Position numbers and translations under genes: made by a program
Shown: positions 24,879-34,836 of the stretch, one piece after another
Layout of the letters: each line of letters begins with the position of its first letter
Numbering within the stretch: position 1 is the first letter of the stretch
Notes under the pieces: generated by a model
The model's input: only the letters and a program-made list of their open reading frames with translations
The model's database searches: none
Told to the model about the DNA's origin: nothing
DNA from: Ga0077555 sp050187415
Lineage (GTDB): Bacteria > Pseudomonadota > Alphaproteobacteria > Rhizobiales > Hyphomicrobiaceae
Length of the DNA stretch: 64,000 nucleotides
Direction: 5' to 3'
NCBI GenBank assembly: GCA_050187415.1
Contig: JBFWXN010000019.1
Location: 1 to 64,000, forward strand

Positions 24879-25373
24879 ATGACAGCACAGATCAGCGACG
24901 ATTTTTCCATGAATGGTGCGATCGCATGCCTGATGGGCTGTCCGGCTCTACCTTGGCATCATCCCCGCTTGGCACGCCTTACCGACGACGAGGCCATGAA
25001 GGCCTGCAGGGACGGGCTGATTTTCTCGACCGCTTGCTGGCGGCGATACGTTGCGACTTGGCGGCTCGAGAGGGACCGGCTCTATCTCGATGCAATCGAG
25101 GGGATTTATCGGCTGGAGGGCGAGGCGCCGCTATTCGCAGACTGGGTGACAGAAACCTTGCGTGTAGCACAGGGGCATGAACTGACTTATGTCCATATGG
25201 GCTTCGGCACGGTCTACGAGAGGGACCTCCTGCTCGACGTTCGAATGGGAGTCTTGGTGAGTCGCAGTGAGCGCGACAACCGAGGCCAGCCGCATGATGC
25301 CGCCGCCCTCGGGCTTGAGAACCTGCCGTCAGACGAAACCGTTACGCCTGGATGGAAGCGGGGCATTCACTAA
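24879..25373 (+). CDS. Conserved-looking hypothetical protein
   Basis: A 164-residue soluble protein. Segments such as ACWRRYVATWRLERDRLYL, GIYRLEGEAPLFADWV, TYVHMGFGTVYERDLLL and a closing DN look like a structured, conserved domain rather than a chance frame, but I cannot name the family. GGGAGA lies 9 bases before the ATG at 24879; the frame is open to 24792. It stands between two mobile-element remnants, so it may have arrived with them. Confidence 0.5.
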   Translation: MTAQISDDFSMNGAIACLMGCPALPWHHPRLARLTDDEAMKACRDGLIFSTACWRRYVATWRLERDRLYLDAIEGIYRLEGEAPLFADWVTETLRVAQGHELTYVHMGFGTVYERDLLLDVRMGVLVSRSERDNRGQPHDAAALGLENLPSDETVTPGWKRGIH

Positions 25374-25537
25374 CGGCTTTCGCGCGCAACATCGAGGCGC
25401 GCGGGCTCGGAGTGCCGACGGTCGAGTGCAATTTAGCCGAAGGAGGCGAGAGTGTCGTCGGCAGTGCGAAAGTGACCTGGGCAGCAACTCGAATCTGACC
25501 CACCCGTCATGATGGTCCTTCCATCAGGGAGGGGCCG

Positions 25538-26017
25538 ATGCTGACGGCGGAGGAGCAGATGGAGTTAGAGACTTTGAAGAAGCACGGGGCGAGAATCCGG
25601 GAGCTTGCGAAGTCGACCGGGCATTCGCACAACCCGGTTCGACGGTACCGGCGGGGCGGCGAAGCGGCAGCGTCGCCGAAGCCGGCTGAGAAGCTCGATC
25701 CCTTCAAGGTCTACATCGTCGTCCGAATGAAGGCGGCGGCGCCGTTCCGCGAGATCTGCGAGCTCGGCTACAGAGGCGGCGAGACGCGCGTGAAGCAGTT
25801 CGTGCGCGGTCTGGTGTCGGCTCCTGCGTCCGAGCCGGTCGTGCATTTCGAGACCGAGCCGGGCCGTCAAATGCAAGTCGACCGGGCGAGCGTCGGGCGA
25901 GGTCGCGACAAGCTCAAAATGTTCATCGCGGCGCTCGGCTGGAGCCGTGCCGCCTACGTAGAGTTCCGAGCCCCTGTCACCGCTGCCGATCAGGCCCGGC
26001 GCCATTACGCCAAATAA
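25538..26017 (+). pseudogene. IS21-family transposase (istA) remnant
   Basis: The first 145 or so residues match IstA: LTAEEQMELETLKKHG, the helix-turn-helix ELAKSTGHSHNPVRRYRRGG, QMQVDRASVGRGRDKLKMFI and LGWSRAAYVEF. Full IstA proteins are about 500 residues; here similarity ends near 25965 and a stop follows at 26017, so the catalytic core and the istB partner are missing. GACCCACC upstream (about 25496) resembles an IS21 terminal motif. It is unrelated in detail to the IS21-like repeats at 9297-9442. Confidence 0.75.
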
Positions 26018-26163
26018 AGGGCCGAGCGTGGAGCTCAAGTTGCGCCACTGGCCGCCGTCAGCCCCCGAGCAGTGCAGGGCGACGACCCATCTGCCGCGCG
26101 ATGGCCGGTGAGAGGCCCCGCTGTCAGTGGCCATGTCGGGCCACCGATCCCCAAAGTTCTGGT

Positions 26164-26466
26164 TCATGGCGAGATCCTGAAAAGTAAGGGAACCGAAGGC
26201 GGAAGACTGCCTTTCCGACGCTCATGTGCGCGGTCCAACAGGACCGAACAGATCTCACTCCGGTCGATGCCGATGTCCCGCAGCATTCGCACGTCGAGCG
26301 CCATCAATTGCGCCTTGGCAAGGTGGAACGCGCGGCACGCCTTGTAGGCCCTCCAGGCTCGGGAAATGACCGCGGCGGCGGGTGTCATAGGAACGGCCCA
26401 AATGGATCCGCCCGATGGAGCGGCCTTGAACGAAGCCGCGTTTGCGGTCTGGGATGTGGTGATCAT
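26164..26466 (-). CDS. DUF1127 protein
   Basis: A 100-residue protein with a C-terminal DUF1127 motif, AQLMALDVRMLRDIGIDRSEI, preceded by a basic helix (AWRAYKACRAFHLAK). Short DUF1127 proteins of alphaproteobacteria bind RNA or phosphate-related partners in the cases studied; this longer form has an unstructured leader. GAGGTG lies 8 bases before the ATG. Another DUF1127 gene lies at 30298-30588. Confidence 0.8.
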   Translation of the reverse strand: MITTSQTANAASFKAAPSGGSIWAVPMTPAAAVISRAWRAYKACRAFHLAKAQLMALDVRMLRDIGIDRSEICSVLLDRAHERRKGSLPPSVPLLFRISP

Positions 26467-26576
26467 GGTGAGACACCTCGTGTTGTCGCGTAGCTCCTAT
26501 CGACGGATCGGCGTAAGGCTACGATCGCCTGCCCGTCGGGCGGACAGGCGACGCCTCAATGTCGGAATGCTCGAGA

Positions 26577-27161
26577 TCAGGCCTTGACCCGCTCAATGAC
26601 GACGGGAACCGGACGGCAGACCGTGTTGCAGACCGGTGAGTGCCGCTGGGCATAGGCGAGCAGATCCTCGAGCTCCGCGTCGGAGCAGTCCGCCTGGACG
26701 TGCATCTGGATGTTGATCTGCTCGTACCCGGGCGAGACGCGGTCATCGAGGCCGAGCAGGCCCTGCAGATCGATGTTTCCCTTGAGCTCCGTCGACAGCT
26801 CTTTGATCGCGATGCCACGCGCCATGGCATGCAGGACGAAGGTCGTCGTCACACAGCCGGCCAAGGCGTGCAGCAGGAACTCGACCGGATTGGCCCCCTC
26901 GTTGTTGCCGAGAAGCACGGGCGGCTCTCCGTTGGTGAAGGCGAACGGCGCGGTGCGCGAGGTATCCTCTTGTCCGGCGCCGTAGAAGTCGCAAATCGTC
27001 GAGCGGTTCTCGCCACCGTTTATCCACGTGTTGTGGGCACGGAACTGGAACTTGGCGAGGCTCTTGTCGGCCTTCAATGCCGCGATCGTATCGGTGGCTG
27101 CCTGGACGTTGAGGCCGTTGATGTGGGTCACTTTCTCGGCGACGGCGTGCTGGGCGGTCAT
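26577..27161 (-). CDS. OsmC-family peroxiredoxin-like protein
   Basis: A 194-residue protein with the two OsmC cysteines: Cys103 in HALAGCVTTTFVLHAMA and Cys178 in HSPVCNTVC, with an additional Cys182. Members reduce organic peroxides or act on redox thiols in the cytoplasm. The ATG at 27161 has GGAGA 5 bases upstream; a TTG four codons earlier is less likely. It is divergent from the DJ-1/AraC regulator at 27313, a pairing that suggests control by that regulator. Confidence 0.88.
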   Translation of the reverse strand: MTAQHAVAEKVTHINGLNVQAATDTIAALKADKSLAKFQFRAHNTWINGGENRSTICDFYGAGQEDTSRTAPFAFTNGEPPVLLGNNEGANPVEFLLHALAGCVTTTFVLHAMARGIAIKELSTELKGNIDLQGLLGLDDRVSPGYEQINIQMHVQADCSDAELEDLLAYAQRHSPVCNTVCRPVPVVIERVKA

Positions 27162-27312
27162 GTCTGTCTCCAACTACTGGGGTTTGCGTTTTGCCGACGG
27201 CTCTTGGCTCGTTGAAGCACTGCCGGCGAGGCGCAAACTAGGGCTGGACAAACCTGCGCATCAGATCGAGTTTTGCCAGAAACGATCCGATCGTGCCAAT
27301 TTCGGTACCACC

Positions 27313-28362
27313 ATGAATTCTCCCTCGCCGTCCGCCATAGATGCCCTCATTCTCGCCTTGCCGGAGACGGCCGGCTCAGCCCTCTACGGCATGGTCGACG
27401 TGCTGGCCGCAACGGGCACGCTCTGGCGTGAGTTAGTCGGAGAGCCGCCTGGTCATCGGCTCATCCAACCCCGCATCGTCTCACCGTCTACGAGGCCCTT
27501 CCGATGCGGCAACGGTATCCCCGTTAGCCCCGAGGTCAGTCTCGAGAAGGCGGGGCGCCCCGAACTACTCATCTTGCCCGAGCTGTGGCTCGCACCGACC
27601 GACGACATGGCAGATCGCTACGTGGACGTAAAGAATTGGATCCGACAGTGCTATCAACGGGGCAGCACAATTTACACAGCCTGTTCGGGCTCTATTCTGT
27701 TGGCAGCGACAGGATTGCTGGACGGCCGCGAAGCGACGTCGCACTGGGGCTACCAGGACCTTTTTCGAACTAACTTTCCGGCCGTCCGCTTCAATCCGCA
27801 ACCCAACCTCGTTATCGCCGATCCCGGCGGGCGCATCGTCACGGCCGGTGGCACCACGTCTTGGCACGACTTGGCGCTCCACATCATCGCGCGGCACTGC
27901 AGTGCCGGGGAGGCACTGCGCATCGCGAAGGTCTACCTGCTCAAGTGGCATGGCGAGGGTCAACTTCCCTTTGCCAGCCTGGTCCGCCGCCAGCCGCACG
28001 CCGATTCCGTCGTGCGCCGCGCCGAGGAGTGGCGGGCCCGGCATCATGGCGAGCCGCACGCGGTTGCTGCCGTTGTCGGAGCGTGTGGCATTCCGGAGCG
28101 CAGCCTGAAACGGCGCTTCAAGGCGGCGACCGGGACAAGCCTGATGGCTCACGTGCAAAACCTGCGCATCGAGGAGGCAAAGAGGTTGCTTGAGAGCGAT
28201 AACCAGTCAGCGGAGGAGATCGCGGCCATTGTTGGCTACGATAATCCCGCTTTCTTCCGTCGCCTATTCAAGCGCGCGACCGGGCTCACGCCAGGCGCTT
28301 ACCGTCGCATGTTCAAGCCCTTGTCGAACAAGGAATATCGGACAGATCTGGCGTCGGCCTAA
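27313..28362 (+). CDS. GlxA-type AraC regulator (DJ-1/PfpI + HTH)
   Basis: A 349-residue regulator. The N-terminal DJ-1/PfpI-like domain (about 8-190) has the nucleophile-elbow sequence TACSGSILLAATGLLDGREA and SHWGY. The C-terminal AraC helix-turn-helix pair (about 245-335) has CGIPERSLKRRFKAATG and YDNPAFFRRLFKRATGLTPG. No strong ribosome-binding site precedes the ATG at 27313; the frame is open to 27028 across the OsmC gene. Probable regulator of the divergent OsmC gene. Confidence 0.88.
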   Translation: MNSPSPSAIDALILALPETAGSALYGMVDVLAATGTLWRELVGEPPGHRLIQPRIVSPSTRPFRCGNGIPVSPEVSLEKAGRPELLILPELWLAPTDDMADRYVDVKNWIRQCYQRGSTIYTACSGSILLAATGLLDGREATSHWGYQDLFRTNFPAVRFNPQPNLVIADPGGRIVTAGGTTSWHDLALHIIARHCSAGEALRIAKVYLLKWHGEGQLPFASLVRRQPHADSVVRRAEEWRARHHGEPHAVAAVVGACGIPERSLKRRFKAATGTSLMAHVQNLRIEEAKRLLESDNQSAEEIAAIVGYDNPAFFRRLFKRATGLTPGAYRRMFKPLSNKEYRTDLASA

Positions 28363-28506
28363 GCCCATGCCCGCGATACTTGCCACCGCTCAGCTTCCAG
28401 CCTACGCCACGACGCCGGCACCGAAGATGAGTATGCGACGATCCATTTCGATGCGCTCCAGAAGGTAAAGAACTGCAAGTTCACGATGAGCCGATCCTTG
28501 AATATC

Positions 28507-30072
28507 CTATTCCGGAATGCCAGCAGCGCGCAGACCTTCAATGTAGATTTCGAGCATCGCCTTATTGATCCACGGCAATCTCGATTGCAGTGCGGTCAAG
28601 GTGATCGTCGGCTCGATCCGCAACAGTTCTCGGCCAGCTTTCTTCGCGCCGGCCGACTCTCCCAGTCCGGCCAGTGACACAGCCAGCGCTCGCCACGCCA
28701 CGGCCGACTGGCGGTTTTGGACCGTCGCCTTCTCGGCCCAAGGCAGCGCATCTTCGAACATGCCCTGGGCTAGGAACGAGACAGCCATTCCAGCTGACAT
28801 GAACCAGCCGCGAGGGTGCCGAGGATTAAGCACCAGCGAACGCTCCACGAGCCGACGCCCACCGTCGGCATTGCCGACAGCGACTTCAACCCAGCCCGAC
28901 AACGTATGGGCGAGGGCATTGTTGGGGTTGATCTCCAGTGACCGCCGGAAGAGCTGGCGAGCCCGCTCGGCATCACGGGCAAATGTCCAAATGGCAAAAG
29001 CCGCGAGCCACTGCACGTTAGCGTCCTGGTCGTCGAGCGCAACGGCTTGCCAAGCAAGTCTCAAAGCGTCTTCCGCCAAGGACCTTGAAGCCAGCATCCA
29101 GCCTTGGAATTGACATTGGGCGCGGTAGTAGGCCGCCGTCGCCATGGACAGAGCGTTTGTTGGTTCAATCTCGAGCGCGCGCGCGAGCGTCGTAATAGCC
29201 TCTTTCATTGCGGTTTCGGTCAGCTCGCCGGATAGAGCCATGGCCCTCAGGCGCAATTCGTACGCCGAAAGATTCTCAGGCGGCTTGCGCCGGGCCCGCT
29301 CCAGCTCCGCGTAGCGCATGCGCGGCTCGATGATGCCAACGGTACACTCAGCAATCCGGTCCTGAAGCTCGAACACATCACTCATGTGACCGTCGAAGCG
29401 GTCTGCCCAAAGGTGCGCGCTCGTACTGGCGTCGATTAGCTGCGCCGTAATTCTTAGCGTTCTCTTGTTTCGGCGGACGCTGCCTTCGAGTACGTAGCCG
29501 GCGCCCAACTGGCGGCCGACCTCGCGTATGTCGACGGCGCACCCTCTGAAGATGAATGACGAATTCCGCGCAATGACCGTCATCCCGCTGCAGCGAGACA
29601 GGGCTGTTATAATTTCCTCGGTCATTCCGTCAGCAAAATAACCGTCCTCCGGATCGCCGCTCATACTGTCGAATGGGAGTACGGCAATGGTGGGCAAATT
29701 TGGCCCGGCGATTGTGGCCGGCGCAGAACTCGCCGATGGCCACACAGGAAGCGAATACCCACCCTCCGCGCGCACTTTCGCTACGAAGCGGATGCCTTTA
29801 CGAGGCAGCGTCTTGATCAGTCGCTGCGCCTCGCCGCTGTCACCGATGGCGACCCGCGCGGCGTTGATGCGGCTGCTGAGCGTCGATTCAGAGACAACGC
29901 GGCCTTTCCAGACAGCCTCGAGCAGGTCGTCGCGGCTCACGACACGATCATGGTTTCGGATAATATATTCTAATAAGTCAAATACTTGCGGCTCCAACGC
30001 AATCGGGTTCGTGCGGCGACGCAGCTCGCGCCGATCAGTGTCCAGGACGAAGTCGTCGAAAAAGAGCTGCAT
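28507..30072 (-). CDS. Winged-helix (CadC-type) regulator with TPR repeats
   Basis: A 521-residue cytoplasmic protein. The N-terminal Trans_reg_C winged helix (about 8-100) has IALEPQVFDLLEYIIRNHD and LEAVWKGRVVSESTLSSRIN. A central part has IAVLPFDSMSGDPEDGYFAD and GMTEEIITALSR, usual in adenylate-cyclase/TPR regulators. The C-terminal half is TPR-like (ALEIEPTNALSMATAAYY, RRSLEINPNNALAHTLSG, ERSLVLNPRHPRGWFM). No membrane segment is seen. The ATG at 30072 has no clear ribosome-binding site; TTG codons upstream could serve. Target genes are unknown; the RND pump genes lie 0.5 kb away, divergently. Confidence 0.85.
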   Translation of the reverse strand: MQLFFDDFVLDTDRRELRRRTNPIALEPQVFDLLEYIIRNHDRVVSRDDLLEAVWKGRVVSESTLSSRINAARVAIGDSGEAQRLIKTLPRKGIRFVAKVRAEGGYSLPVWPSASSAPATIAGPNLPTIAVLPFDSMSGDPEDGYFADGMTEEIITALSRCSGMTVIARNSSFIFRGCAVDIREVGRQLGAGYVLEGSVRRNKRTLRITAQLIDASTSAHLWADRFDGHMSDVFELQDRIAECTVGIIEPRMRYAELERARRKPPENLSAYELRLRAMALSGELTETAMKEAITTLARALEIEPTNALSMATAAYYRAQCQFQGWMLASRSLAEDALRLAWQAVALDDQDANVQWLAAFAIWTFARDAERARQLFRRSLEINPNNALAHTLSGWVEVAVGNADGGRRLVERSLVLNPRHPRGWFMSAGMAVSFLAQGMFEDALPWAEKATVQNRQSAVAWRALAVSLAGLGESAGAKKAGRELLRIEPTITLTALQSRLPWINKAMLEIYIEGLRAAGIPE

Positions 30073-30297
30073 GGTCAAAGGCAAAGTTTATCGCGCACAG
30101 GCCAGTCTACAACGGGTTCGTCGAAAGGAAATCAGCGTCGTCTCAAGGACAAATCAAGACGCTCTCAAAGCGGGGCCTACGACCACCTGTCACCTTCGAA
30201 TACCCAATCACCGTTGCCTGGGTCTGCCCTGCCGCGGCGGTAACTCGAGCAACACAATGGCTCCAAGCAGCCACTCGGCCTTTCAGAGGTTTCGGCG

Positions 30298-30588
30298 ATG
30301 GTCGCTCAACAAGGTCTTGCAACTACAAACATCGCTCTGTCGGTCGCAGGCAGGCCGAGGCCGGCATTTGATATTGGAGCGTTTAGTGGCCTGCGGCAAT
30401 GGATCGGCCGTACTTGGCGCCGGCAACTGATCCGCCGCTCATGCCATGCGACCCGGATCGTTTTGAAGGGTCTCGACGACCGAAGACTTGAAGCAATCGG
30501 CATCGAGCGCAGCGAGATCAATGCCGATGTCGCACGCCTCGAGGCCGAACTCCTCCAGCGAGCGAAGCAATCGAGCCCGCCCGCGTGA
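30298..30588 (+). CDS. DUF1127 protein
   Basis: A 96-residue protein with the DUF1127 signature LKGLDDRRLEAIGIERSEI at about residues 56-74, preceded by a basic helix RQWIGRTWRRQLIRR. AGAGG is 8 bases before the ATG. It ends 24 bases before the efflux adaptor gene and may be co-transcribed with it. The role is unknown. Confidence 0.8.
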   Translation: MVAQQGLATTNIALSVAGRPRPAFDIGAFSGLRQWIGRTWRRQLIRRSCHATRIVLKGLDDRRLEAIGIERSEINADVARLEAELLQRAKQSSPPA

Positions 30589-30612
30589 TCCTAGCAACGA
30601 TAGGGAAACGTC

Positions 30613-31701
30613 ATGACAGCCAAAGTTAATCTCGCACTGCTGGGCATTGCTATCGCGGTAGCAGGCTGCGGCAAGGCGGAATCGAAGAAGGCGGCCGAGG
30701 TGCGTCGCGTGCGCACCGTTACTGTCGTTCCTCAGACAATTTCGAGCGAGCGCAGCGCGGTCGGAGAGATCCGGCCGCGTTACGAGAGCGAGATCGGTTT
30801 CCGCATCACTGGCAAAGTGACAAAGCGCTTCGTCGACGTCGGCACCTCGGTTAAAACTGGCGACCTGCTCGCCGAGCTGGACGACCAAGACTACCGCAAT
30901 AGGCTAACCGCGGCTGAAACGGATGTCGCCGGTGCCGAGGCGGTGCTGGTTGAGGCCCAAGCCGCCGAGAGCCGGTTCGGACATCTGCTCGCGAACGGCA
31001 ACACGACGCGTGCAAATTACGATGTCGCGCTGAAGAACTTGCGGTCTGCGCAAGCGAGGCTCGGGTCCGCCAAGGCCTCGGCCAAGCTCGCCGCTGACCA
31101 GGTTTCCTACTGTCGGCTCCGTGCTGATTTCGACGGCATCGTGACTGCAACGGGAGCGGAACCCGGACAAGTCATGAATGTCGGGCAGATGTCCATCAAG
31201 CTCGCTCGCGCCGATGACACGGACGCCGTTTTCTCTATCGCCGAAGCAGTCTTTGCCGGCCGCCCACCCCAGAGCAAGCGGCCCGCTATTGTGGTGCAGC
31301 TGCTCAGCAATCCCAAAATAGAGGCCGTGGGCGAGGTTCGGGAGATCGCCCCCGTGGCTGACGCCACAACTCGCACGTTCCTCGTTAAGGTGACGCTGGA
31401 CCACCCGCCGAATGAGATGCGCTTCGGTGCCAGCATCGTCGGGCGCCTCAAGATCAGGTCCGAGCCTCAAGTCGTACTGCCCGGCGGCGCACTCTTCGAC
31501 AGGATGGGAAAGCCCGCCGTGTGGGTGGTCGATCCGGTGCACAAGACCGTTTCGTTGAGGCCTGTCGCAGTTGCCCGATACGAGTCCGACCGCATTGTTC
31601 TTACGAGCGGCCTTGCAAAAGGCGATGTCGTCGTAACGGCCGGCGTCAATCGCCTCAGAGATAAGCAGCCCGTTGCGCTCATGGAGGGGGACCTCCAATG
31701 A
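30613..31701 (+). CDS. RND efflux periplasmic adaptor (HlyD/AcrA-type lipoprotein)
   Basis: A 362-residue membrane-fusion protein. Residues 1-19 form a lipoprotein signal with lipobox AVAGC (Cys19). The adaptor fold shows RYESEIGFRITGKVTKRF and VGTSVKTGDLLAELDDQDY (barrel-sandwich hybrid), a helical hairpin (AETDVAGAEAVLVEAQAAES) and FDGIVTATGAEPGQVMNVGQ. It links the inner-membrane RND pump to an outer-membrane channel, which is not encoded here. AGGGA precedes the ATG, and its TGA overlaps the pump ATG (ATGA). Confidence 0.92.
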   Translation: MTAKVNLALLGIAIAVAGCGKAESKKAAEVRRVRTVTVVPQTISSERSAVGEIRPRYESEIGFRITGKVTKRFVDVGTSVKTGDLLAELDDQDYRNRLTAAETDVAGAEAVLVEAQAAESRFGHLLANGNTTRANYDVALKNLRSAQARLGSAKASAKLAADQVSYCRLRADFDGIVTATGAEPGQVMNVGQMSIKLARADDTDAVFSIAEAVFAGRPPQSKRPAIVVQLLSNPKIEAVGEVREIAPVADATTRTFLVKVTLDHPPNEMRFGASIVGRLKIRSEPQVVLPGGALFDRMGKPAVWVVDPVHKTVSLRPVAVARYESDRIVLTSGLAKGDVVVTAGVNRLRDKQPVALMEGDLQ

Positions 31702-34700
31702 CCTGCTTCAACCTTTCCGATTGGGCGATCCGCAACAAGGCGGTCGTCCTTTATTTCATGATCGTCTCCGCAGCAGCGGGTGTCTGGGCCTACGGTAAAC
31801 TCGGCCGCGAGGAGGATCCGCCTTTCACAATCAAGACAATGGTGATCAAGACGCTCTGGCAGGGAGCGACGGCTAGCGACACGCTGACCCAAGTGACTGA
31901 TCGCATCGAAAAGAAGCTCGAGGAACTTCCTCACCTGGATTTCGTCAAGAGCTACACAAAGCCTGGCGAATCGATCGTGTTCGTGAACCTCAGAGACACG
32001 GTGCCGGCGAAGGCGGTGCCCGGCCTCTGGTACCAGGTGCGCAAGAAGGTGGGTGATATCGCGCACACGTTTCCATCGGGCATCACTGGACCATTCTATA
32101 ATGACGAGTTCGGCGACACCTACTCACTCATCTACGCGCTGACGAGCGATGGCTTCTCGCATCGCCAACTGCGAGACGTCGCCGAGAGCGCCCGGACTGA
32201 GCTTCTGCGTGTGCGTGACGTTGCTAAGGTCGACCTCATCGGCGCCCAGGACGAAAAGATCTATCTCGAATTCTCGACGCGGCAGATGGCGGCTCTCGGC
32301 CTCGATCCCAATTCACTCATGCAGACGCTGCAAACACAGAATGCCGTCGTGCCCGGTGGCAGCGTCGACTCAGGACCCGAGCACATCACTGTGCGGATCT
32401 CGGGCAGCTTCACGTCCGAGGATAGTCTCAAAGCGGTCAGCTTTCGGGCCAATGGACGAGCCTTCCGGCTCGGAGACATCGCGACCGTGAGGCGCGGTTA
32501 CTCCGACCCGCCGAGCCCCATGTTCCGGTTCAATGGCGAACCGGCGATCGGCCTCGCCATTGCGATGACCACCGGCGGCGACGCGCTGTCTCTCGGCCGC
32601 AACGTCACCGAGCGCGTCGCGGGGTTTAGGGCAACCATGCCCATCGGCATCGACATCCACCTCGTTGCAGACCAGCCGCATGTGGTCCGGGAGGCCGTCG
32701 GCGAGTTCACGAAAAGCCTGACGGAAGCAATCGTAATTGTGCTGGGTGTGAGCTTTCTGGCGCTCGGCTGGCGGGCCGGCATCGTCGTCGCCGTGGCGAT
32801 CCCGATGGTGCTGGCGATCACCTTCGTCATCATGGAACTCACCGGCATCTCGCTGCAGCGTATCTCGCTTGGCGCGCTGATCATCGCGCTCGGCCTCCTC
32901 GTCGACGACGCCATGATAGCAGTCGAAATGATGATCACCAAAATGGAGGAGGGCTACGACCGCATCAAGGCCGCGTCCTTCGCCTATACCTCCACGGCGT
33001 TTCCGATGCTGACGGGCACGCTCGTGACCATTGCGGGTTTCGTTCCGGTGGGCTTCGCGCAAAGCGGGGCGGGCGAATACACCTTCTCGCTCTTTGCCGT
33101 TGTCGGTGTCGCGCTTGTCGTCTCGTGGGTGGTTGCCGTCCTTTTTACACCTCTTACCGGCGTGACCGTCCTGCCGGAGAAGCTTGCGCGGCACGGCTCG
33201 CGCACGTCCGCGAGTGCCTTTTCGCGTTGGTTCCACGGCACGCTCGACGCAGCCATGCGCAAAGGCTGGTTGGTGATTGCGGCGACAGCCGGACTGTTCG
33301 TCCTGTCGCTGGCCGGGCTCAAGCTCGTGCCGCAGCAGTTCTTCCCGAAATCGGACCGACCGGAGCTGCTCGTCGACCTGACGCTGCCGCAGAGTGCCTC
33401 GTTGCTTGCGACGGAAGAGGCGACAAAGAAGGTGGAAGCGCTTCTCAGCAGCGATCCTGATGTCGATCGCTGGAGCTTCTATGTCGGCCAGGGTGCCATC
33501 CGATTCTACCTGCCGCTCGACGCCCAGCTCGCGCACAATCACTTCGCGCAGGCCGTCGTTGTCACCAAGGGCCATAATGTACGTGACCAGGTCGCCGCTC
33601 GGCTCGAGCGGGCCTTTGCCAAAGATTTCGATCAACTGATGGCGCGGGTGACGCCGCTGGAGCTCGGCCCCCCGGTCGGCTGGCCGTTGAAGTTCCGACT
33701 TAGTGGTCCCGATCCCACACGGACGAAGGACCTGGCGCATGCGTTCGCACAGGTGCTCGGGGCCAATCCTAGCACGCGACTCATCAACTACGATTGGAAC
33801 GAACCGGCCAAGGTCGTGAAAGTTGAGGTCGACCAGGATCGGGCGCGGGCACTCGGGCTCTCGTCGCAGCAGCTGTCGAATACGATCAATGCCGTCCTTT
33901 CGGGGACGCGGGTCACCCAGCTGCGTGACGCCACTTATCTCGTGGACATCGTGGCCCGTGCAGCCCCTGCTGAGCGGGCGAAGCTCGACACGCTGAGGGA
34001 CTTGATGCTGCCGGTGGCAGGTGGCAAGAGCATCCCGCTCGGCCAGGTGGCGGAGCTCTCCTATGAGTTGGAGTCACCGATGATCTGGCGCCGCCAGCGG
34101 CTTCCGACCGTCACTGTGCAGGCAGACGTGGCCCCAGGCATCGAGCCCACGACGGTAGTTGCAGAGCTGCAGCCGAGCATCTCCGCCTTCGGGGCCCAGC
34201 TGCCCGCCGGTTACGGTCTCGTGCTCGGTGGCGTTGTCGAGGACAGCGCAAAGGCGCAAGCCAGCATCTTCGTCGTGTTTCCGCTGATGTTGCTCCTGAT
34301 GGCGACGATTTTGATGGTGCAGCTCAAGAGCTTCTCGCGGGTGGTTCTCGTCCTGCTCACGGCTCCATTGGCATTGATCGGCGTAACCGGAGCGCTCCTC
34401 CTGGCACAGGCGCCGATGGGCTTCGTCGCGATCCTAGGCGTCATATCGCTCGCTGGTATGGTGATCCGCAACTCGGTCATCCTGATCTCGCAGATCGACG
34501 AGCAGATCAAGGTTGGCGAGGCGCCCTGGCAGGCGGTCATCACAGCCACCGAGCACAGGCTCCGGCCAATTCTGCTCACGGCCGCAGCGGCGATCCTCGG
34601 CATGATTCCGATCGCGCCGACCGTGTTCTGGGGACCAATGGCCTATGCGGTGATGGGCGGGCTCGTCGTTGCGACGCTGCTGACGCTCGTCGTCCTACCG

Positions 34701-34790
34701 GTACTCTACGTCACGTGGTTTGGGATCGCACCGGTCGCCGCACCCCACACCAGCGACCAGACATCCGAGCTTGTAGTCGCCGCCGCATGA
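31698..34790 (+). CDS. RND efflux transporter (AcrB/HAE1-like)
   Basis: A 1030-residue inner-membrane pump of full RND length with twelve helices and two large periplasmic loops. Visible marks are the N-terminal WAIRNKAVVLYFMIV helix, LIGAQDEKIYLEFS, the motif GLLVDDAMIAVEMMITKMEE in helix 4 with the proton-relay Asp pair, and GVISLAGMVIRNSVILI in the second half. The substrate cannot be predicted: AcrB-like drug or solvent export is likely, and heavy-metal export is less so because CzcA motifs are not seen. No TolC-type gene is nearby, so a shared outer-membrane factor is implied. Confidence 0.92.
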   Translation: MTCFNLSDWAIRNKAVVLYFMIVSAAAGVWAYGKLGREEDPPFTIKTMVIKTLWQGATASDTLTQVTDRIEKKLEELPHLDFVKSYTKPGESIVFVNLRDTVPAKAVPGLWYQVRKKVGDIAHTFPSGITGPFYNDEFGDTYSLIYALTSDGFSHRQLRDVAESARTELLRVRDVAKVDLIGAQDEKIYLEFSTRQMAALGLDPNSLMQTLQTQNAVVPGGSVDSGPEHITVRISGSFTSEDSLKAVSFRANGRAFRLGDIATVRRGYSDPPSPMFRFNGEPAIGLAIAMTTGGDALSLGRNVTERVAGFRATMPIGIDIHLVADQPHVVREAVGEFTKSLTEAIVIVLGVSFLALGWRAGIVVAVAIPMVLAITFVIMELTGISLQRISLGALIIALGLLVDDAMIAVEMMITKMEEGYDRIKAASFAYTSTAFPMLTGTLVTIAGFVPVGFAQSGAGEYTFSLFAVVGVALVVSWVVAVLFTPLTGVTVLPEKLARHGSRTSASAFSRWFHGTLDAAMRKGWLVIAATAGLFVLSLAGLKLVPQQFFPKSDRPELLVDLTLPQSASLLATEEATKKVEALLSSDPDVDRWSFYVGQGAIRFYLPLDAQLAHNHFAQAVVVTKGHNVRDQVAARLERAFAKDFDQLMARVTPLELGPPVGWPLKFRLSGPDPTRTKDLAHAFAQVLGANPSTRLINYDWNEPAKVVKVEVDQDRARALGLSSQQLSNTINAVLSGTRVTQLRDATYLVDIVARAAPAERAKLDTLRDLMLPVAGGKSIPLGQVAELSYELESPMIWRRQRLPTVTVQADVAPGIEPTTVVAELQPSISAFGAQLPAGYGLVLGGVVEDSAKAQASIFVVFPLMLLLMATILMVQLKSFSRVVLVLLTAPLALIGVTGALLLAQAPMGFVAILGVISLAGMVIRNSVILISQIDEQIKVGEAPWQAVITATEHRLRPILLTAAAAILGMIPIAPTVFWGPMAYAVMGGLVVATLLTLVVLPVLYVTWFGIAPVAAPHTSDQTSELVVAAA

Positions 34791-34796
34791 TTCAGC

Positions 34797-34820
34797 GCGG
34801 ACCGGAAAGAGCCGGTCCGC
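34797..34820 (+). terminator. Hairpin after the RND operon
   Basis: A perfect 9-bp stem (GCGGACCGG / CCGGTCCGC) with a 6-base loop begins six bases past the pump stop. No T-tract follows. Confidence 0.5.
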
Positions 34821-34836
34821 GGCTGGACCGCCCTCC

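Noticed and set aside
31698..34790. Heavy-metal (CzcA) RND pump
   Set aside because: Overall sequence and adaptor look AcrB/HAE1-like, and CzcA-specific charged motifs were not seen.
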